A stretch of 33,256 bases of DNA from Helicobacteraceae bacterium (GCA_947497635.1 CANMHZ010000001.1:1-33256), one strand, 5' to 3'; positions 22,912-31,402 are shown, numbered from the stretch's first letter. Notes: generated by a model from the letters alone, not told the origin. Program-made: numbers and translations.

Positions 22912-23886
22912 ATGAAAGCTATAGCTTTATTTAGTGGCGGTCTTGACTCGACCCTTGCCATGAAACTTATCATTGACCAAGGGATTGAGGTCATTGCCTG
23001 CAATATCAATACAGGGTTTGGTTCCACCAAAGACCGTCTTACCCACATGAAGCATATGTGCAATCAAGTAGGGGCAGAGTTTCGCAGTATTGATATTCAA
23101 GATGAATACATCGAACAAATCCTATTTACCCCAAAATACGGTTACGGCAAAAACTTCAATCCCTGTATTGACTGTCATGGTAAAATGTTTGAAGTGGCAA
23201 AGCGGGTTATGGAAGAGTGGGGAGCTAGTTTTCTCATCAGCGGTGAAGTTCTTGGTCAGCGTCCGATGAGCCAAAATGGTGAATCGCTCCAAAAAGTGCT
23301 TGATCTTAGTAGTTGTGAGGGATTATTACTACGTCCTTTGAGTGCGCAGGCATTAGCACCGACGATTCCTGAGATACAAGGGTGGGTCAATCGAGACAAA
23401 CTTGAAAACATCGTCGGGCGTAACCGTGAACGTCAAATGGAGCTTGTACAAGAATTCGAGCTCAAAGATTATGAGGGACCAGGGGGTGGATGTCTCCTTA
23501 CCGATGAACATTTTTCCCGTAAAATTCGTGATTTTATTGCCCATGATGAAAATTTTGTCAAAGCCGATATTCCGACCCTCAAATACGGTCGTCAACTACG
23601 CCTTCCCGATGGAGCGAAGTTTATCATTGGACGTAACGAAGAAGAGAATACAGTACTTGAAGCGATCCAAAATGAGAAATACATTCATATTGTCACAGAG
23701 CTCTTCGGTCCGCATTCTCTCATCTCGGTAAATGCGAGCGACGCGGATAAACTATTGGCTGCCAAGATTGTTTTAGCCTATTGTAAACCTAACTTTAGTG
23801 GTGATCAGATTCTTGATTTGGGAAATGAAAAGATTATCACTATTTGTGATCTTACTCGTAAAGATGCGGCAAAGTATTTTATTTAA
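22912..23886 (+). CDS. PP-loop ATPase of the MnmA/ThiI-like type, function not established
   Basis: A 324-residue protein with the N-terminal PP-loop SGGLDS (residues 8-13), which adenylates a substrate, usually a tRNA base or a carboxylate. NPCIDCHGKM (C85, C88) gives a CxxC that could carry sulfur or a metal cluster, and GGGCLLTDEHF and YCKPNFSG add further cysteines. The pattern resembles proteins annotated as MnmA-like or tRNA sulfurtransferase-like in Campylobacterota and Aquificae. True MnmA has a different C-terminal half, so tRNA thiolation is a guess. AAGGAAA precedes the ATG by four bases; dnaG lies just upstream. Confidence 0.75.
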   Translation: MKAIALFSGGLDSTLAMKLIIDQGIEVIACNINTGFGSTKDRLTHMKHMCNQVGAEFRSIDIQDEYIEQILFTPKYGYGKNFNPCIDCHGKMFEVAKRVMEEWGASFLISGEVLGQRPMSQNGESLQKVLDLSSCEGLLLRPLSAQALAPTIPEIQGWVNRDKLENIVGRNRERQMELVQEFELKDYEGPGGGCLLTDEHFSRKIRDFIAHDENFVKADIPTLKYGRQLRLPDGAKFIIGRNEEENTVLEAIQNEKYIHIVTELFGPHSLISVNASDADKLLAAKIVLAYCKPNFSGDQILDLGNEKIITICDLTRKDAAKYFI

Positions 23887-23900
23887 TAGTGTGTTATACT
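23887..23900 (+). promoter_or_regulatory. Promoter of the small GGDEF-like gene
   Basis: TAGTGTGTTATACT begins one base after the stop of the PP-loop gene and contains the extended -10 TGTTATACT. It is identical over 14 bases to the yajQ promoter on the other strand. Transcription would start near 23907, 25 bases before ATG 23932. Confidence 0.55.
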
Positions 23901-23931
23901 GCTTAAAAATCATTAAAGAGAAGGAGTGAAG

Positions 23932-24357
23932 ATGGCAGGTGTAGCGTTTTCATTTGATAGTTTTAAACCATTGGTTGACCTTAATATCGGAATTGCAAAG
24001 CGACTGGATGAGAATCGTTCTGAAAGTTTTACGTTACTTTTTTGTGATTTTTCAGGGATTGCAACAAATTTGATTGATACAAATCTTCCCAACCTACTTC
24101 GAACATCCGATTCAATTGTTCATTGTGAAGATTATTATTTTTTCGTTATGCCGTATACCGATCGATATGGGTGTGCAATTGTTAAGAAAATGATAGAGGA
24201 ACTTTTTGCAGCGCCCATCCCGTCTTCAACAGTTTGCTATCCTGTAAACGGTGAAAACACAACCGAACTCTTCGATTCTCTTCATGTTGAAACGAAAAAA
24301 AATCATGTAATAGATTTGGAATGCCTCTATGAAGTTCTCGACAAAGAGATTTCATAA
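23932..24357 (+). CDS. Small protein resembling a degenerate GGDEF domain
   Basis: A 141-residue soluble protein that I do not recognise with certainty. The stretch LLRTSDSIVHCEDYYFFVMP at residues 55-74 lines up with the GGDEF-domain pattern in which an alternating D-x-V-x-R-x-GGDEF-x-hydrophobic strand ends in LP. The GGDEF tetrapeptide region is replaced by CEDYY, and the following VKKMIEELF fits the next helix. Without the Gly-Gly-Asp/Glu residues it should not make c-di-GMP and may be a regulatory or binding module. ATG 23932 follows AAGGAG by five bases; GTG 23926 overlaps the ribosome site and is rejected. The stop is six bases from the convergent SPOR-like gene. Confidence 0.6.
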   Translation: MAGVAFSFDSFKPLVDLNIGIAKRLDENRSESFTLLFCDFSGIATNLIDTNLPNLLRTSDSIVHCEDYYFFVMPYTDRYGCAIVKKMIEELFAAPIPSSTVCYPVNGENTTELFDSLHVETKKNHVIDLECLYEVLDKEIS

Positions 24358-24363
24358 CTAATA

Positions 24364-24939
24364 TTATTGTCGTAAAGTAACGGGTTCAAATCGATGATAT
24401 GGTGATGTTTTATAAAACTCAAGCGCATCGGAAATCTCATTTTTATGAGATTCTCGTCTTAACACCACTTTATTTACAACTGGGCTAGAAAGAGCGGATG
24501 ATACTGTTGCAGCCTTTTCAGATGAAGCGGGTATCACAACGACTGCAATTGCTGCTTGTTCTGTAGGTGAAGTGACTGGATGCTCAACAACTCCATGGGA
24601 GGAGACATTATGTTCAAATATGACTGCAACTTGAACTTGTGTTGCATATTCACGATTAATGGGACGAATAAACGCCTCTTTATTGACGATTGTACGCGCT
24701 TTTTTTAGTGCAGGTTGAGCATGTTTATCATCCTTATATTCTCCCAGCGTAACGACAAAATGCTCCCCCTCCTTCTTTTTATAAATTTCTAACCCTGTCT
24801 TTTTTAATTTTTCATTAAATGCATCTGTTATTGATTTTTCATGAACAGCACTAATTACCTGCACCGTAACTGATTTAGTATCAGAAGCCAAGACAACCGT
24901 TACTAGCCCCGTCATTATCAAAAACATCCATTTTTTCAT
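24364..24939 (-). CDS. Exported SPOR-like protein of unknown function
   Basis: A 191-residue protein with an N-terminal signal peptide (MKKWMFLIMTGLVTVVLAS, cleavage likely after LAS). An 80-residue region follows (VTVQVISAVHEKSITDAF to KEAFIRP) whose pattern of VQV-strand, helix, FVVTLGEYKDDKHAQPALKKA resembles a SPOR peptidoglycan-binding repeat. The C-terminal half is Ala/Ser/Val-rich and probably unstructured. Periplasmic location is expected. ATG 24939 is chosen over GTG 24948 because the signal peptide starts there. The SPOR call is by pattern only. Confidence 0.6.
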   Translation of the reverse strand: MKKWMFLIMTGLVTVVLASDTKSVTVQVISAVHEKSITDAFNEKLKKTGLEIYKKKEGEHFVVTLGEYKDDKHAQPALKKARTIVNKEAFIRPINREYATQVQVAVIFEHNVSSHGVVEHPVTSPTEQAAIAVVVIPASSEKAATVSSALSSPVVNKVVLRRESHKNEISDALEFYKTSPYHRFEPVTLRQ

Positions 24940-25073
24940 TTCGACCACACCCTTTTATTTATCATTACTAGCACCATATCGTCATTACCCCTAAAAAACT
25001 TTAAAACATCTCCCAAACAAAAATTAAGTACATACAAGGCATAATTTCAATTCCCATCCAAAAGACTTCTTTT

Positions 25074-25149
25074 GGGCCCTTAGCTCAGCTGGGAGAGCGC
25101 GTCGCTGGCAGCGACGAGGTCAGCGGTTCGATCCCGCTAGGGTCCACCA
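25074..25149 (+). tRNA. tRNA-Ala (anticodon GGC)
   Basis: A 76-base cloverleaf folds fully. The acceptor stem GGGCCCT pairs with AGGGTCC and includes the G3:U70 wobble that identifies alanine tRNA. The D-arm stem is GCTC/GAGC, the anticodon stem CGTCG/CGACG holds loop CTGGCAG with anticodon GGC at 25107-25109, and the T-arm is AGCGG-TTCGATC-CCGCT. The 3' CCA is encoded at 25147-25149. It stands alone, not in an rRNA operon, and reads GCC/GCU codons. Confidence 0.97.
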
Positions 25150-25216
25150 ACTTACAATTCAACTCTCCTCATAAATATCAATAAAATAGCTACAATATCA
25201 AAAAAGGAAATTCATA

Positions 25217-26011
25217 ATGAAGCCATTTATATTTTCGTTAGTAACCATTCTATTTTTAGGCGGATGTGTTCCGCAACCCTCTACTACCGCCCCGAAAAGT
25301 TGTATAAATAACACACAATTAAATTCGTATAGCTATGAATATCTATCCCGTGTAGCCAAATTATTACGTGAAGATAAAAAGAATATTGAATCTTTTGAAA
25401 TCTTTATTAATGCACTAAAAGGGAGTGTTGACGGGTATTCTCAGATGATTAAATCGAGTGTTTATATCAGTAATGCTGTCCGATATTTACCGATACCTTA
25501 CGCTGGTGAAGTGTCTAATACCACTAAACTTATATCCAAAACGATTTTAAATCTAGGGGGAGCGGCTAAATCACTGGATCAATATAAAAAAAGTTCTAAT
25601 AATTTTTTAGAGAACTTTGACAAATTAAGTCCAACGAATGCTAAATCATCGGAAATAATAAAAGTAGCAATTTATGCCGATACCCAACTGTTAACTGATG
25701 CTAATAATCTTCAAATGGCATTAAGGGAAATTTCTTCTTCCACAGCGATGATGGCTGCAATAACTCAAACCATTGCCGATACACTCGATACAACCAATGG
25801 ATATCTCAATCAAGCAAAAAGTTGGGCTGGTCTATCTCAGCCCGCTGCGGATGATAGTATAAAAGTATTGCAAAATCATACTTCAATGAATACTCGTGTT
25901 GCACAGTTAAACCAAAAAATTGCTTCTTTAGAAAATAGTGCTGAAACCCATCGTCGTAACATTGAAAAGGCTCGTATTTATGCCGAGTTAGCTCTACAAC
26001 TTGAAAAGTAA
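25217..26011 (+). CDS. Lipoprotein with helical coiled-coil body, function unknown
   Basis: A 264-residue protein with a type II signal peptide: MKPFIFSLVTILFLGGCVPQ, lipobox LGGC with lipidation at Cys17. The mature part is rich in helix-forming residues and heptad-like spacing, with long stretches such as SSTAMMAAITQTIADTLDTT and a C-terminal coiled coil (VAQLNQKIASLENSAETHRR). It is therefore likely an elongated, membrane-attached periplasmic or outer-membrane protein. AAGGAAA precedes the ATG, and a TACAAT -10 lies at 25192-25197. It follows tRNA-Ala and converges with queF. I recognise no family. Confidence 0.75.
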   Translation: MKPFIFSLVTILFLGGCVPQPSTTAPKSCINNTQLNSYSYEYLSRVAKLLREDKKNIESFEIFINALKGSVDGYSQMIKSSVYISNAVRYLPIPYAGEVSNTTKLISKTILNLGGAAKSLDQYKKSSNNFLENFDKLSPTNAKSSEIIKVAIYADTQLLTDANNLQMALREISSSTAMMAAITQTIADTLDTTNGYLNQAKSWAGLSQPAADDSIKVLQNHTSMNTRVAQLNQKIASLENSAETHRRNIEKARIYAELALQLEK

Positions 26012-26016
26012 ATTTT

Positions 26017-26400
26017 TTATTTATCCATCATACGGCTGTCAATTTCAATAACCGTGTGTACATTCCCACGCGGATAATAGTCAGCAATCACTTTTAAGTG
26101 CTTAGGAGCGATTTTATCTTCAAAGAGGCTATAAATCTCATTAGCACCGTTTTCGTGTGAAATATGACGGTTTCTGAACGAATTAATATAGAGTTTGATA
26201 GCCTTGAGTTCCGCCACCCATTTATCAGGCGTATATTCGATATAGATCGTTGCAAAATCGGGATAACCACTGCGAGGACAAAGACACGTAAACTCAGGTA
26301 ATGTCACTTTGACAACATAATCACGTGCGTGAGCATTGGGCCAAATCTCAAAATCTTTTTCAACATCGAAATTTTCAACTATTTGTTCGCCGTATTTCAT
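26017..26400 (-). CDS. queF: NADPH-dependent 7-cyano-7-deazaguanine reductase QueF
   Basis: QueF reduces preQ0 to preQ1 in queuosine synthesis. The 127-residue product is of the short unimodular type, with the motif EFTCLCPRSGYPDFA (residues 36-50). Cys41 is the expected thioimide-forming nucleophile, and the HISHENGANEI segment supplies the family's conserved downstream residues. Its ATG overlaps the stop of the GGDEF/EAL-like gene by four bases (ATGA), so it is the last gene of a gyrB-led transcript. Confidence 0.95.
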   Translation of the reverse strand: MKYGEQIVENFDVEKDFEIWPNAHARDYVVKVTLPEFTCLCPRSGYPDFATIYIEYTPDKWVAELKAIKLYINSFRNRHISHENGANEIYSLFEDKIAPKHLKVIADYYPRGNVHTVIEIDSRMMDK

Positions 26401-27815
26401 TTTAGTACCTCTTTTATATTTTCATTGATATTGGTAATTTTACCGTGATAGTTACCTTGTCGGTAGTTAATTTTCAAATGTTTTGCAATTTTATCACTCT
26501 CAGCATCTTCAATCATACCAATCCATGTAATAGCACCACATAAATGAGCCGTAATATTAAGTCCTTGTATTATATTTTGATACTTTTCTTCTTTGATATG
26601 ACGTGAATACAAAAGATCAAACCGGACAAAATCAACTTGAAATTCCTTAAGATACATCAAAGTAATATGATTCCCCCCAAAACGATCCAAACCAATTTTA
26701 TACCCTACTGCACGATATTGCGCAATTTGTTCCTTGAAACGTTTAATATTAGGAGAATATTCTTTCTCATCCAAGACTAAAATAATTTTATTTTGTGCTT
26801 CAGGATAACGCTGTAAAAATTCTAGTGCACGCTGAAAAAATAAACTATTGCGTAAAGTTGCCGCTGAAAGGGTGATAACATGAATAACTTCACCTTGAGC
26901 TGCCATTTTAACCACAATTTCAAGAAGATGTTCCTCATATTCCCTAAATTTTCCTATACGATTTAAAAAAGGGACAAATCGACTTTGATGAAGATAATTT
27001 CCATTTTCATCCATTAATTTGAAAGTGACTTCAACAATAGAAGCTAATTCACAACAAATTATTTGTGTTGCAACAGAATAACGGCGATATTCTAATGCTC
27101 TCAATACTGAATACTCAAGTTCAGAGGGGATAACTTTATCATCGTAATCATCTTCAATTTTTTTATCTTTTTGAAAATATTGAAGTTCATATAGACGCGT
27201 TAAAACTTCCTCTTGATCTTTAAAAAATTTATTATCTAAACTAACCACTGAAAAGGCTATTTCAATTTCATGAATACTATTTTCTCTATATTTTGCACAA
27301 AAAAGCTCAAGTAATGAACTGTAATTTTCTTTTTCGCCCAATAATAAAAGTATAAAACTACCCCCCTTATATTTACAAATAGGTAGTTTTTTTATCTCTT
27401 TAAGGGCAAAAAAATCATTAATTTGAATAACAGCCTCTTTTAAAATAAAATCACCATTTTTCATTCCATAACGCTCATTAATAAGAGCAAGATTATCAAT
27501 AGTGATCAGAACAAGAGTGCACGTTTGTGTTTTACTCCAACGATTATACAGTTTAAAAAAATACTCTGGAGTAAAGGTATAGGTAACCGAGTCAGTGATA
27601 CGTTCATAACTACTTTGATTAATTAAAAAAAATATAAAATAAATTGCCATTGCCAGTAAAATAAGAGAAAGAATTATTAATGATGAAAGAGTTGTATGAA
27701 GTTGTGAAAAAAGGGTGAAAAGGCTCACAGCACTGAGTAAAAAGATGGGTAATCCCATCCGAAGTGCTAGTACAAAACGGTGAGAACGCTCTTTTTCTTC
27801 CGTATAAAAAGCCAT
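26397..27815 (-). CDS. Membrane protein with degenerate GGDEF and EAL domains
   Basis: A 472-residue protein. Two hydrophobic segments (about 17-37 and 43-65) anchor it, with almost no periplasmic loop. A GGDEF-fold domain follows, but residues 151-155 read GGSFI instead of GGDEF. The C-terminal half aligns with an EAL domain (YRRYSVATQIICCELASIVE and GLDRFGGNHITLMYLKEF). It has VEVTF (261-265) where the catalytic EAL motif should be and Arg in the DDFG motif. Both enzymatic activities are therefore expected to be lost, leaving a c-di-GMP receptor, LapD-like sensor or protein-interaction role. It starts within the gyrB stop (TAATG) and overlaps queF. Confidence 0.8.
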   Translation of the reverse strand: MAFYTEEKERSHRFVLALRMGLPIFLLSAVSLFTLFSQLHTTLSSLIILSLILLAMAIYFIFFLINQSSYERITDSVTYTFTPEYFFKLYNRWSKTQTCTLVLITIDNLALINERYGMKNGDFILKEAVIQINDFFALKEIKKLPICKYKGGSFILLLLGEKENYSSLLELFCAKYRENSIHEIEIAFSVVSLDNKFFKDQEEVLTRLYELQYFQKDKKIEDDYDDKVIPSELEYSVLRALEYRRYSVATQIICCELASIVEVTFKLMDENGNYLHQSRFVPFLNRIGKFREYEEHLLEIVVKMAAQGEVIHVITLSAATLRNSLFFQRALEFLQRYPEAQNKIILVLDEKEYSPNIKRFKEQIAQYRAVGYKIGLDRFGGNHITLMYLKEFQVDFVRFDLLYSRHIKEEKYQNIIQGLNITAHLCGAITWIGMIEDAESDKIAKHLKINYRQGNYHGKITNINENIKEVLK

Positions 27816-30130
27816 TAAATATCTAAATGTTTAACATCTTTTGCATGTGTTTCGATGTAATTACGGCGTGGCTCGACATCATCCCCCATAAAGAGACTAA
27901 ATGCTTCACCTGCTGACACTGAATCTTCAACCGTTACACGAAGCAATACACGATTTTCAGGTGTCATAGTCGTTTCCCAAAGCTGTTCAGGATTCATCTC
28001 TCCAAGCCCTTTATAACGCTGAATATACGACCCTTTTTTAGCGTAATCAGTAACATTCGTAAGCAATTGAAGTAAATCTCCTTCAAGTGGTAAATTCCAA
28101 TCTTGAATTTTTCGGAAAATATAATTGGCCTCCGCAAAATGAGGAGATGCAAAAAGATCATCATTTACGTGAAGTTCTTCAAGTCCCCCTTTGGTTTGAA
28201 CAAACAGGTGCATATCTTCATCATTTACATTTTTACTCAAAATATTGTACCCTTGAGCATTTAAGAAAATTTCAACATGCGTATAAAGTTCTGTCAGCGA
28301 GAGACCAATAAGATCAGGATTTTCAATGAAATAACGGATTAAGTCAACAAGAGCATAACGACGCTCTAGCGAATCAAGAGTACTTCGATAGTGATCGACC
28401 ATTTTGAAAAATGAAACCAAATCATTTACACCAACATTAAGATCACCTAATTCCAAAGCTTCGATTCCATTTTCAATCAAAAAGGCGTTCATAACACGAT
28501 CGTCTTTAAAATAGATCTCTTTTTTCCCTTTTTTATATCGGAACAATGGAGGCTGTGCCAAATAAAGGTAGCCATTTTCAACGATTTTAGGGAGATATCG
28601 GAAGAAAAACGTGAGTAATAGCGTTTGAATATGGCTACCGTCGACGTCAGCATCGGTCATAATGATGATTTTATGATAACGAAGTTTTGCTTCATTAAAT
28701 TCTTCACCAATTCCGCAACCCAATGCCGTAATCATATTCGTAATCTCTTCAGATTTTAAGATTTTATCCAAACGAGATTTTTCAACATTCAGGATCTTAC
28801 CTTTAAGTGGCAAGATTGCTTGGAAAACACGGTCACGCCCTTGTTTGGCCGAACCGCCCGCTGAGTCTCCTTCGACCAGATAAAGTTCACTAATGGTAGG
28901 GTCTTTACTTTGACAATCTGCAAGTTTTCCTGGCAATGTCCCTACACTCATAGCATCTTTACGACGCGTAAGTTCACGTGCCTTTTTAGCCGCTTCTCGT
29001 CCACGTGCTGCCATCAATGCTTTTTGAATGATGACTTTTGCTTGAAGAGGATTTTCTTCAAAATACTTAGTTAAACGTTCGTAAGTTGCTTTTTGAACCA
29101 ATGGGCGAACGTAAGTATTTCCAAGTTTTCCTTTGGTTTGTCCTTCAAACTGGGGTTCAGGAACACGAACGGAGACAACACAAATAAGTCCCTCAGAAAC
29201 ATCCTCACCTGAAAGTGGAATATCTTTTTCTTTGGCATTACCATTTTGTTTATTGTAGTTTGAAATAACACGGGTTAATCCTGCACGAAAACCTGCTTCA
29301 TGGGTTCCACCGTTAGGAGTATTAATATTATTGACAAACGTATACATTTTTTCTTCATACGTATCGTTGTACATAATAGCGATATCCATTTCGATATCTT
29401 CCGCTTTTTCATTAAATTCGTACGGAAGAGCAACAACCTCTTTTTTATTCATATCGGTCACAAATTGGGTAATTCCACCCTCAAAATGGTAGGTATTATC
29501 CGCACCGTTACGTTCATCTTTGAATTTTATCGTAATACGAGGATTGAGATAGGCTAACTCTTTAAAACGCTTTGCTAAATAGTCATATTCAAAGGTAACT
29601 ATTTCGGTAAAAATAGAGGGATCGGGAGAAAACTCTATCGTTGTCCCTTTTTTGCGCGTTGTCCCTATCGCAACAAGAGGTTCTTGGGGAATACCACATT
29701 TAAAATCTTGCTCAAATATTTGACCCTCACGAAAAATAGTCATTTTAAGATCAGCACTTAGTGCATTCACAACCGATACCCCTACCCCATGTAAACCACC
29801 AGAAACTTTATAAGTATCTTTATCAAATTTACCACCGGCATGCAATACCGTTAATACGACTGTTGCGGCAGAGATTCCCTCACCTGGATGAATATCTGTT
29901 GGAATACCTCGCCCATTATCGGAGATAATAGCCGTTCCTCGTTTGGTTAAAGTAACATTTATGGTATCACAGTATCCAGCCATTGCCTCATCAATCGAGT
30001 TATCTACAACTTCGTAAATGAGATGATGAAGTCCTCTATGACCAGTGTCACCGATATACATCCCTGGACGTTTTCGAACAGCCTCGAGACCTTTAAGGAC
30101 TTTAATATTGCTGGCACCGTAATTTTCCAT
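27815..30130 (-). CDS. gyrB: DNA gyrase subunit B
   Basis: GyrB is the ATPase subunit of gyrase, which introduces negative supercoils. The 771-residue product has the GHKL ATPase residues (Glu40, Asn44, DNGRG from 71, GGLHGVG at 111-117), the TOPRIM EGDSAGG at 420-426 with DADVDGSH further on, and the C-terminal QRYKGLGEMNPEQLWETTM. ATG 30130 follows GGGAG by seven bases; the in-frame GTG 30142 overlaps this site and is rejected. It lies 58 bases after dnaN with its own -10, and is coupled by TAATG to the GGDEF/EAL-like gene. Confidence 0.97.
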   Translation of the reverse strand: MENYGASNIKVLKGLEAVRKRPGMYIGDTGHRGLHHLIYEVVDNSIDEAMAGYCDTINVTLTKRGTAIISDNGRGIPTDIHPGEGISAATVVLTVLHAGGKFDKDTYKVSGGLHGVGVSVVNALSADLKMTIFREGQIFEQDFKCGIPQEPLVAIGTTRKKGTTIEFSPDPSIFTEIVTFEYDYLAKRFKELAYLNPRITIKFKDERNGADNTYHFEGGITQFVTDMNKKEVVALPYEFNEKAEDIEMDIAIMYNDTYEEKMYTFVNNINTPNGGTHEAGFRAGLTRVISNYNKQNGNAKEKDIPLSGEDVSEGLICVVSVRVPEPQFEGQTKGKLGNTYVRPLVQKATYERLTKYFEENPLQAKVIIQKALMAARGREAAKKARELTRRKDAMSVGTLPGKLADCQSKDPTISELYLVEGDSAGGSAKQGRDRVFQAILPLKGKILNVEKSRLDKILKSEEITNMITALGCGIGEEFNEAKLRYHKIIIMTDADVDGSHIQTLLLTFFFRYLPKIVENGYLYLAQPPLFRYKKGKKEIYFKDDRVMNAFLIENGIEALELGDLNVGVNDLVSFFKMVDHYRSTLDSLERRYALVDLIRYFIENPDLIGLSLTELYTHVEIFLNAQGYNILSKNVNDEDMHLFVQTKGGLEELHVNDDLFASPHFAEANYIFRKIQDWNLPLEGDLLQLLTNVTDYAKKGSYIQRYKGLGEMNPEQLWETTMTPENRVLLRVTVEDSVSAGEAFSLFMGDDVEPRRNYIETHAKDVKHLDI

Positions 30131-30157
30131 AGTTTCTCCCACGCATTTTGTTGCTTT

Positions 30158-30163
30158 ATTTTA
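30158..30163 (-). promoter_or_regulatory. Candidate -10 element of gyrB
   Basis: On the minus strand GCTAAAATA contains TAAAAT, 27 bases before the gyrB ATG, predicting a start near 30151. The same nonamer precedes dnaG. Read-through from dnaN is also possible since no terminator is seen between the genes. Confidence 0.45.
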
Positions 30164-30188
30164 GCGCAAATAAACTAAAAGAGAAGTT

Positions 30189-31256
30189 TCAAATAACTAT
30201 AGGCATTACTATGGTTTTGAAATTTTCGCTTTTAAGTACAAAAGGTTGATTGGACTCATTGGCTTCAAGGATAAAATCATTAGTATTGATTTGTCCTAAA
30301 AAATCTAATATATAACGACTATTAATAGCTAAAAGAAAAGGAGTGTCAAACCCATTTTCAATTTCTAATGTTGTTTTTGCTTCAATATTATCGTCACTTA
30401 AACTTTCAAATAAAATTGAATTTTTTTCAAAAGTTAGTTTTATATCATTTGATATAGTAGTAATTTGTTTAATAGAGTTAATAAACGATGCTTTATTTAA
30501 GGTAATAGACTTAGACGCTTCTTTTGGAATAATTCTATTGTAATCAGGAAATTTGCCGTTAATAAGCTTTGTAAAAAAGAGTGAATTCTCTGATTTAATT
30601 ACAAGATGGGTATTGTCATAATAGATCTCAATACTCGTAGCAAATAATTTTTGAATTTCAATAATTGCTTTTTTAGGAACAATGATGGATAGCTCATATT
30701 CATTTTGATTTTCTATACGAACTAATGCTAAACGACGGGTATCCGTAGAAACAAAATTAATTTGATTCATTTTAATATCAATTAATGCCCCATTTAGCTC
30801 GAATTTTGGATTATTGGTATCGGTAGCGGGTGTAATTTTTTTTAGAGATTCAATAAGTATCTGAGAATCAATAGCAATATTCGGCTTTTCTTCAATAGAG
30901 GGGAAAGGTGGAAATTCATTACTTTTATACGTTGGTAATTTAAAATTAGATCGTTTTTGTCGAATATGCAAATTATCTTTAATAAGTTCTAAATCAATTT
31001 CTTCATCTTTTAAAATACGAATAATATCAAGTAATTTTTTACCATTAGCCGTTACGGAACCTGATTCAATTGCAGTATAGGCATGTGTTTGTAAGGTAAG
31101 TCCTATTTCATAATCAGTAGCTTTTGCACTTAAAATTTTACCATCACTGATTAAGAGAATATGTGAAGTAATTTGAGAGGTATCTTTCTTTTCTAAAAAA
31201 GGTTGCAAATGGAGTAACATATTTTCTAAAACGGACTTATCTATAGTTATTTTCAT
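30189..31256 (-). CDS. dnaN: DNA polymerase III beta subunit (sliding clamp)
   Basis: DnaN forms the ring clamp that tethers DNA polymerase III to DNA. The 355-residue protein follows the three-domain clamp pattern: MKITIDKSVLENMLLHLQPF at the start, SVTANGKKLLDIIR in domain 1, LVRIENQNEYELSIIVPKKA in domain 2, and a C-terminal FKTIVMPIVI matching the family ending in a hydrophobic PMRL/MPIV strand. AAGGAG precedes ATG 31256 by seven bases. A TATAAA-like -10 lies about 12 bases further upstream, within the AT-rich part of the origin region. Confidence 0.95.
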   Translation of the reverse strand: MKITIDKSVLENMLLHLQPFLEKKDTSQITSHILLISDGKILSAKATDYEIGLTLQTHAYTAIESGSVTANGKKLLDIIRILKDEEIDLELIKDNLHIRQKRSNFKLPTYKSNEFPPFPSIEEKPNIAIDSQILIESLKKITPATDTNNPKFELNGALIDIKMNQINFVSTDTRRLALVRIENQNEYELSIIVPKKAIIEIQKLFATSIEIYYDNTHLVIKSENSLFFTKLINGKFPDYNRIIPKEASKSITLNKASFINSIKQITTISNDIKLTFEKNSILFESLSDDNIEAKTTLEIENGFDTPFLLAINSRYILDFLGQINTNDFILEANESNQPFVLKSENFKTIVMPIVI

Positions 31257-31289
31257 AACGTATCTCCTTATTATTTATAGAGTACTAAT

Positions 31290-31402
31290 AGCTAGTAGTA
31301 GTAGTAAGGGGGTGTGAATGTGTGAATAACTTCATTCAAGCCCGTATCTTAGGGGTGAATAGATGTGATCAAAAGGAAAGTTTTCATTCACACCTATTCA
31401 CA
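31290..31402. other. oriC2: DnaA boxes, GC cluster and DnaA-trios between dnaA and dnaN
   Basis: Five DnaA-box-like sites are visible: TGTGAATG (31313-31320), TGTGAATAA (31321-31329), GGTGAATAG (31354-31362), TTCATTCACA (31383-31392, identical to the H. pylori box) and CTATTCACA (31394-31402). On the minus strand the tandem pair is followed by C5 (31308-31312). Five in-register triplets then follow (TAA at 31305-31307, TAG four times at 31293-31304, written on the plus strand), and then the AT-rich dnaN leader. This is the order box, GC cluster, DnaA-trio, unwinding region described for bacterial origins. Confidence 0.75.

Noticed and set aside
31293..31307. TAG triplets read as a microsatellite or phase-variable repeat
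   Set aside because: Their register directly after a G5 run and tandem DnaA boxes fits DnaA-trios better than a random repeat.
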